From Candidatus Latescibacterota bacterium (GTDB lineage Bacteria; Latescibacterota; UBA2968; UBA8231), in assembly GCA_022827165.1 (NCBI GenBank), contig JAJDTN010000233.1, positions 1 through 9,768 of the forward strand: DNA of 9,768 bases, read 5' to 3'. The position numbers were made by a program, and so were the translations under genes. The first letter of the stretch is position 1, and each line of letters starts with the position of its first letter. Below, piece by piece: positions 6,098-9,768 of this stretch. The notes beneath the pieces are model-generated. The model was not told where the DNA came from and ran no database searches. It saw nothing but the letters and a program-made list of their open reading frames with translations.

Positions 6098-8455
6098 ATG
6101 GAAGGTCCCGGCAGCGGCGCCGGGGGCCTGACGCGCGGTCAGGCGACCCGGGCCCGGCAGGCATTCATAACCGCCGGCGGCCTCTGGGGGGTCTGGAGCC
6201 AATCCGTGGGGATCGGCACCGCCGTGTTCACCGGCTACGCCCTGCTCCTCGGCGCCGATGCCTCCTACATCGCCCTCTTCACCTTCGTGGCCTACCTGTT
6301 GGCCACCGTGCAGCTTCTCATGCCCGTCCTGGGACGGTACCTGGGGCGGAAGGGCGTCATCATCTCCGTGGGCATGGTGGAGATCGCCCTGCGGAGCTCC
6401 CCACCCCTGGTTCCCCTGCTCTTCGCGCCGCCCATGCAACTGCCGGCGCTCATGGTGCTCGTCGGACTCGGCCTGCTGTGCGGCTACTCCCTCTCCCCCT
6501 TCTACAACACCTGGGTGGCCAGTGCCGTGCCCGGCAACATACGAGGCCGGTTCACGAGCCGCCAGACCATCGTCAGCACCCTCGTGGCCATGGTCGCCGG
6601 ATTCGCCATCGGCGGATTCATCGACGATTTCGGGGCGGCGGGCAAGCAGGTCCGGTTCCACATCGTCTTCGCCGTGGGCGCGATCTTCGGCTGGCTCGGT
6701 TATATCCGGCTGAGTCGAGCCTCCTACACCGACGGCAACGAGGCAGACCGGGGCGACGAAGGGGACGGCCTCGCCCGCCTGGTCGAGCCCTTCCGGAACG
6801 GGAACTTCCTCCGGGCGGTGCTGTTCTTCGGATTCTGGACCTTCGGCCTGAGCATCGCCCAGCCCCTGTACAGCGTGTTCATGCTCGATCACCTTGGGAT
6901 CTCCTACAAGACGATCGCCATCTTCAACGCCGCCTTCATGCTCACCAGCATCCTCGGATACCGGCTGTGGGCGAGCCTCGTCGACCGTTTCGGCAGCAAG
7001 CCCGTACTGCAGATCCTGATGCTTCCCGCCACCTTCCTGCCCGTGCTGTGGGTGTGCAACGCTCCAGGTGCCTACACCATGATCCCGGTGGCCCTGGTCC
7101 TCTCCGGCGTCCTGTTCTCGGGCATCCTGGTGGCCGTGACCCCCCTCCTCTACGGGCTGGCGCCGGCCGGCGGTTCACGCCCCTACTACCTGGCCTCCTG
7201 GTCGGCGACGGTGAACCTGATGGGCGCCCTCGGCGCCCTGGCCGGCGGGATCCTGGTGCGCGCCCTCCGCGACGTGAGCTTCCAGATCGAGGACTTCCCC
7301 ATCGGCCACCTGCAGATCATCATGCTCTTGAGCGCCGTGACCCGGATCCCGTCGATCCTGCTCCTCGGATTCGTCTCCGACCGCAGCTCGATCTCTTCCC
7401 GCCACCTCCTGTCCCACCTCTTCCGGGGCAACCTGCTCAGCTACACTTTCAACACCGCCGTCTACACCATGGCCCGGCAGGAGCAGCGGCGGGCCCGGGC
7501 GGCTCTCGCCCTGGGACGATCGGGAAGTCCGCTGGCCATCGAGCAGTTGATCCAGGCCCTGGCCGACGCCAGCCCCGTGGTGCGCCGGAGCGCCGCCCGC
7601 GCCCTGGGAGAGACCGGCTCCGCCCAGGCCACCGACTCCCTGGTGCGGGAGCTCCTCGACGGCGAGTCGGACATCCGCTCGGAGGCAGCCGAGGCCCTTG
7701 GCCGCCTCGGCCACCAGAGCGGCGTCGACCCCCTGGTGGAGGCCCTGGACGACGAGGATCCCCGGGTTCGCATCAGCGCCATCCGCGGCCTGAGCGAGAT
7801 CGGCGGGGACGAGGCGCGGGAGCTGTTGTTCTGGTACTTCGGAGAGCACCTGGATGACCCCGTCGCTTTTCCCACTCTCGTGGATGTCCTCAGTCACATG
7901 GGCGACCACCGGGTCGTGCGGCCCACCCTGCAGCGGCTCGGCCGCTTCCGCTCGGCGGCGGTCCGCCTGCAACTGCTGAACAGCGTCTGCTACGCCCTCG
8001 GAGCCGGTGGCGAGTTCTACCGCCTGCTGTCGCAGGAGGAGTCCCAACGCCCCTCCTCCCTGGCCCGGCGGTTGCGGCGCCTGGAGAACTCCCTCGCCCA
8101 CAGCCCCGCCCTCGACAGGGGGATGCGCGAAGAAGCCCGCATGGCGATTCGGAGCATGGCCCGGGCCGTCGACGCCGAGAACCTTGATGCACTGGAGGAA
8201 TCCGCCCGCCAGCTGGCCGGGGCCGTCCGGGATGGTCTGTCGGCGGCAGGGAGGCCCCCCTACGAGGTGCTGTCCGTCTACCTTGTGATCCTCGCCCTGG
8301 AGACCTTCCTGGCCAGCAGGGGCCGCTCCGATCTGACGGCGGCTCGGGAGATCTTCGTCATCGTCTGTCTGGGCCGCATGGGCCGGCTGGTGCGGGAGCT
8401 GGACTTGCCGGGCTCCTCACCCGGCCCGAGGGACCGGCGGGGGCAGCCCCCCTAG
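6098..8455 (+). CDS. MFS transporter with C-terminal HEAT repeats and unassigned helical domain
   Basis: A 785-residue protein (a GTG three bases earlier, at 6095, is equally possible; the Shine-Dalgarno is weak). Residues about 22-425 are membrane-embedded with roughly 12 hydrophobic segments. They include GNIRGRFTSRQ (147-156), resembling the RGR-type loop of an uncharacterised MFS branch, and the second half begins at about 230 after a charged linker (TDGNEADRGDEGDG). Residues 465-588 form four HEAT-type repeats of exactly 31 residues (465-495, 496-526, 527-557, 558-588), each of the form R..A..ALG..G......L...L.D..... . Residues about 589-785 are helical with no motif I know. Family knowledge: HEAT repeats are protein-binding superhelices; fusion to a secondary transporter is uncommon. 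Inference: the cytoplasmic tail docks a partner or regulates transport. Substrate unknown; neighbours hint at a sugar or hydroxy acid. Its stop overlaps that of the convergent glycosyltransferase gene. Confidence 0.88.
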   Translation: MEGPGSGAGGLTRGQATRARQAFITAGGLWGVWSQSVGIGTAVFTGYALLLGADASYIALFTFVAYLLATVQLLMPVLGRYLGRKGVIISVGMVEIALRSSPPLVPLLFAPPMQLPALMVLVGLGLLCGYSLSPFYNTWVASAVPGNIRGRFTSRQTIVSTLVAMVAGFAIGGFIDDFGAAGKQVRFHIVFAVGAIFGWLGYIRLSRASYTDGNEADRGDEGDGLARLVEPFRNGNFLRAVLFFGFWTFGLSIAQPLYSVFMLDHLGISYKTIAIFNAAFMLTSILGYRLWASLVDRFGSKPVLQILMLPATFLPVLWVCNAPGAYTMIPVALVLSGVLFSGILVAVTPLLYGLAPAGGSRPYYLASWSATVNLMGALGALAGGILVRALRDVSFQIEDFPIGHLQIIMLLSAVTRIPSILLLGFVSDRSSISSRHLLSHLFRGNLLSYTFNTAVYTMARQEQRRARAALALGRSGSPLAIEQLIQALADASPVVRRSAARALGETGSAQATDSLVRELLDGESDIRSEAAEALGRLGHQSGVDPLVEALDDEDPRVRISAIRGLSEIGGDEARELLFWYFGEHLDDPVAFPTLVDVLSHMGDHRVVRPTLQRLGRFRSAAVRLQLLNSVCYALGAGGEFYRLLSQEESQRPSSLARRLRRLENSLAHSPALDRGMREEARMAIRSMARAVDAENLDALEESARQLAGAVRDGLSAAGRPPYEVLSVYLVILALETFLASRGRSDLTAAREIFVIVCLGRMGRLVRELDLPGSSPGPRDRRGQPP
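8452..8455. other. CTAG shared by two convergent stop codons
   Basis: The four bases CTAG hold the plus-strand stop TAG of the transporter gene (8453-8455) and the minus-strand stop TAG of the glycosyltransferase gene (complement of 8452-8454). The genes therefore overlap tail-to-tail by four bases and there is no room for a separate terminator. Confidence 0.9.
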
Positions 8456-9159
8456 CGGTGCAGCCGCCGGATGCGCCGAAGCTCGCGCAGATTCCGCAGA
8501 CTGCCGGAGACGGGCCGGAAGCGGCTGTCGGGGTCGTCCCGCCAGCGCACCGGGATGCGCGCGATGGAATAGCCCGCCTGTGTCGCCAGCAGCAGGATCT
8601 CCACATCGAACATGTAGCCGTCGACCCGGGCCGACTCGAAGAGCCCGCGCATGACGGGAGCGCGGAAGAACTTGAAACCGCACTGGGTGTCCGGGAGCTC
8701 CCCGAGGCCCAGCCACCATCGCGTCAGGCGCCGGAACTGGGCCGAGCCCCACTCCCGGTAGGGACGGCGCGGGGTCTGGATGTCGGACCCGGGGAGCGTG
8801 CGGTCCCCGATAGCGATATCCGTTCCGGTGGACAGTACCCTGAGAACCTCGTCGAGAGCGGCCGCGTCGGTCTTGTCGTCGGCATCGATGAAGCCCACCA
8901 CCCGGCCCCGGGCGGCCTCGAGGCCCAAACGGACGGCGGCGCCCTTGCCCCGGTTCCGGTCCGACCGGAGGCAGCGCAACTCCGGCCGAGCCGCAGCGGC
9001 CTCTTCCACCGCCTCCGACGTGCCGTCATCGCTGCCATCGTCGATGACGATGATTTCGTGCTCCCAAGGCCTCGAGGCCAGGAAGGCCCGCAGCCGGTCG
9101 ATGGTGCCAACGATGCGGCGGCGCTCGTTGAAGGCGGGGATCAGTACGCTCAGGTCCAT
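8452..9159 (-). CDS. Family 2 glycosyltransferase (DPM1/ALG5-like)
   Basis: A 235-residue GT-A fold enzyme. The N-terminus is DLSVLIPAFNE, then IDDGSDDGT (Asp40-Asp41, nucleotide-sugar binding), NRGKGAAVRLGL (70-80), the DXD metal site DAD at 92-94, GDRTLPGS (118-125) and DTQCGFKFF (157-165). This combination is typical of the dolichyl/polyprenyl-phosphate hexosyltransferase branch (ALG5, DPM1). These enzymes transfer glucose or mannose from UDP- or GDP-sugar to a lipid phosphate at the inner membrane. No transmembrane helix is seen, and the basic C-terminus (RNLRELRRIRRLHR) could give peripheral membrane contact. Start: ATG at 9159, directly before the first strand; a GTG at 9183 is an alternative. 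It is divergent from the HIT gene. It does not obviously belong with the transporter, with which it shares only a 4-base tail overlap. Confidence 0.92.
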   Translation of the reverse strand: MDLSVLIPAFNERRRIVGTIDRLRAFLASRPWEHEIIVIDDGSDDGTSEAVEEAAAARPELRCLRSDRNRGKGAAVRLGLEAARGRVVGFIDADDKTDAAALDEVLRVLSTGTDIAIGDRTLPGSDIQTPRRPYREWGSAQFRRLTRWWLGLGELPDTQCGFKFFRAPVMRGLFESARVDGYMFDVEILLLATQAGYSIARIPVRWRDDPDSRFRPVSGSLRNLRELRRIRRLHR

Positions 9160-9229
9160 GCCGGAAGCACGAAGCAGGACCACGCGCCGGGACGGCGCCT
9201 TCGGGTGGCAGGGCCGATCCCCCAGGCTC

Positions 9230-9235
9230 TATACT
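9230..9235 (+). promoter_or_regulatory. -10 box of a probable promoter for the HIT gene
   Basis: TATACT is a five-of-six match to the -10 consensus in otherwise GC-rich DNA. It predicts a transcript start near 9242, about 17 bases before the ATG. No good -35 is found at 16-18 bases spacing. It lies in the 99-base gap between divergent genes. Confidence 0.45.
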
Positions 9236-9258
9236 CTCGGAAACCGGACGAGGGGGCC

Positions 9259-9606
9259 ATGAGCGAAGAGACGGTATTCGACCGGATCCTGAGTGGAGGG
9301 ATCTCCGCCGACATCGTGTACGAGGACGAGCACTGCGTCGCCTTCCGCGACATCAACCCCCAGGCGCCCGTCCACGTGCTGGTCATCCCGCGCCGCAAGA
9401 TCACCGGCCTGCAGGCGGTGGAGCCGGCCGATGCCTGCCTCCTAGGGCAGCTGATGGCGGCCGCCTGCGCCGTCGCCCGGCAGGAGGGGATCCGGGAGAG
9501 CGGATTTCGATGTGTGATCAACGCCGGCGCCCAGGGAGGACAGGAAGTGCCCTATCTCCACGTGCACCTACTGGGGGGAAAACAGCTTGGGTGGCCGCCG
9601 GGGTAA
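9259..9606 (+). CDS. hinT: HIT family protein, HINT branch, with altered triad
   Basis: A 115-residue protein. The N-terminus ETVFDRILSGGISADIVYEDE and AFRDINPQAPVHVLVIPR are classic HINT. The C-terminus is GGQEVPYLHVHLLGG followed by KQLGWPPG, like eukaryotic HINT1. Family knowledge: HINT proteins hydrolyse purine nucleoside phosphoramidates and aminoacyl-adenylates, using the middle His of the H-x-H-x-H motif as nucleophile. Here the motif reads Y99-L-H101-V-H103, so the catalytic and third His are present but the first is Tyr (codon TAT). Asn88 is kept. Whether activity is altered is unknown. Start: ATG at 9259, with GAGGGG just upstream and a TATACT box at 9230. A much longer in-frame ORF extending left to 8458 is only the shadow of the glycosyltransferase gene. 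The gene converges on rplC with 32 bases between stops. Confidence 0.92.
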   Translation: MSEETVFDRILSGGISADIVYEDEHCVAFRDINPQAPVHVLVIPRRKITGLQAVEPADACLLGQLMAAACAVARQEGIRESGFRCVINAGAQGGQEVPYLHVHLLGGKQLGWPPG

Positions 9607-9638
9607 CGGCTCCGGGAGCTCGTCGGAACTGTGTGGCG

Positions 9639-9768
9639 TCAGTCGCGCCGGATCAGGACGATGCCGTTGGCAGCGCCTGGCACGGCACCCTTGATGAACA
9701 GAAGGTTGCGCTCCCCGTCGACGCGGACGATCTGCAGGCCCCGGGTGGTGACCCTGCGGTCCCCCATG
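9639..9768 (-). CDS. rplC: Ribosomal protein L3, C-terminal end (5' part outside window)
   Basis: The last 42 codons plus stop are inside the window; the right edge cuts the gene. The visible residues begin [18 protein letters not shown], then [11 protein letters not shown], and end GIVLIRRD. This is the conserved C-terminal end of bacterial L3 (MG..RVTV..L.VVRVD...NLLLIKGAVPG...G.V.IRK). L3 is an early assembly protein of the 50S subunit near the peptidyl transferase centre. Oddity: in most bacteria rplC is followed by rplD within the S10 operon, yet here the next gene is the oppositely oriented HIT gene 32 bases after the stop. Either this rplC ends its operon or it is a remnant or second copy; the rest of the gene is not visible. 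Confidence 0.88.
   Translation of the reverse strand, partial: MGDRRVTTRGLQIVRVDGERNLLFIKGAVPGAANGIVLIRRD

Noticed and set aside
6039..6164. N-terminal extension of the TIM-barrel isomerase
   Set aside because: The extra 42 residues are low-complexity and overlap the divergent transporter gene; the conserved barrel starts at the ATG at 6038.
6025..7857. 610-codon plus-strand open frame
   Set aside because: A frame-shifted shadow of the MFS-HEAT gene; Arg/Pro-rich with no hydrophobic segments, while the adjacent frame has clear transmembrane and HEAT patterns.
8458..9258. Long N-terminal extension of the HIT protein
   Set aside because: Antisense to the glycosyltransferase gene, with no family similarity; HINT proteins start near the ATG at 9259 and are about 115 residues.
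9607..9638. Intrinsic terminator between hinT and rplC
   Set aside because: Only a 4-5 bp dyad (GCTCCGGGAGC) with a very small loop and no T-run.

Overview
The window is GC-rich bacterial DNA (roughly two thirds G+C by eye) with tightly packed genes on both strands. It carries core genes (infC, zapA and the 3' end of rplC) next to sugar- and hydroxy-acid-related metabolic genes. I see no IS element, integrase, CRISPR array, tRNA or rRNA. The phylum cannot be fixed from this sequence. The GC-rich proteins, a ZapA, an AUC-started infC and the DPM1/ALG5-type glycosyltransferase suggest a Gram-negative-type lineage outside the well-studied Proteobacteria and Firmicutes, but that is only an impression.

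Layout. (1) 1-1812, minus: most of a large FAD-binding oxidase fused to an Fe-S domain; its C-terminus lies outside the window. (2) 1813-2099: a divergent intergenic region. It holds a near-consensus sigma70 promoter (TTGACA, 17 bases, TATCTT), a 12-bp palindrome at the predicted start site, and an intrinsic terminator with eight T's about 75 bases downstream. These suggest a short RNA or an attenuated leader ahead of zapA. (3) 2100-2429, plus: zapA. (4) 2492-3010, minus: infC, convergent with zapA, with a non-canonical ATC start and a GGAGG Shine-Dalgarno at ideal spacing. (5) 3156-5145, plus: a two-gene operon of a PfkB/ribokinase-family kinase and a D-isomer 2-hydroxyacid dehydrogenase. (6) 5232-6038, minus: a xylose-isomerase-like TIM-barrel protein (sugar phosphate isomerase/epimerase family). 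(7) 6098-8455, plus: an MFS transporter fused to four exact 31-residue HEAT repeats and an unassigned C-terminal helical domain. (8) 8452-9159, minus: a family 2 glycosyltransferase whose stop codon shares a CTAG with the stop of the transporter gene. (9) 9259-9606, plus: a HINT-branch HIT protein with Tyr in place of the first triad His. (10) 9639-9768, minus: the last 42 codons of rplC (ribosomal protein L3), with no rplD after it.

How the genes may work together. The kinase, 2-hydroxyacid dehydrogenase, TIM-barrel isomerase/epimerase, MFS carrier and FAD/Fe-S oxidase have the composition of a scavenging or catabolic set for a sugar-derived or 2-hydroxy-acid compound. Only the kinase-dehydrogenase pair is clearly one operon, so the wider pathway is inference. 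The ribosome-related genes stand out because their usual operon partners are missing: infC is not followed by rpmI-rplT, and rplC is not followed by rplD.

The best leads are the promoter-terminator unit before zapA, the MFS-HEAT fusion, the AUC-initiated infC and the His-to-Tyr change in the HIT motif. None is by itself proof of a new system.
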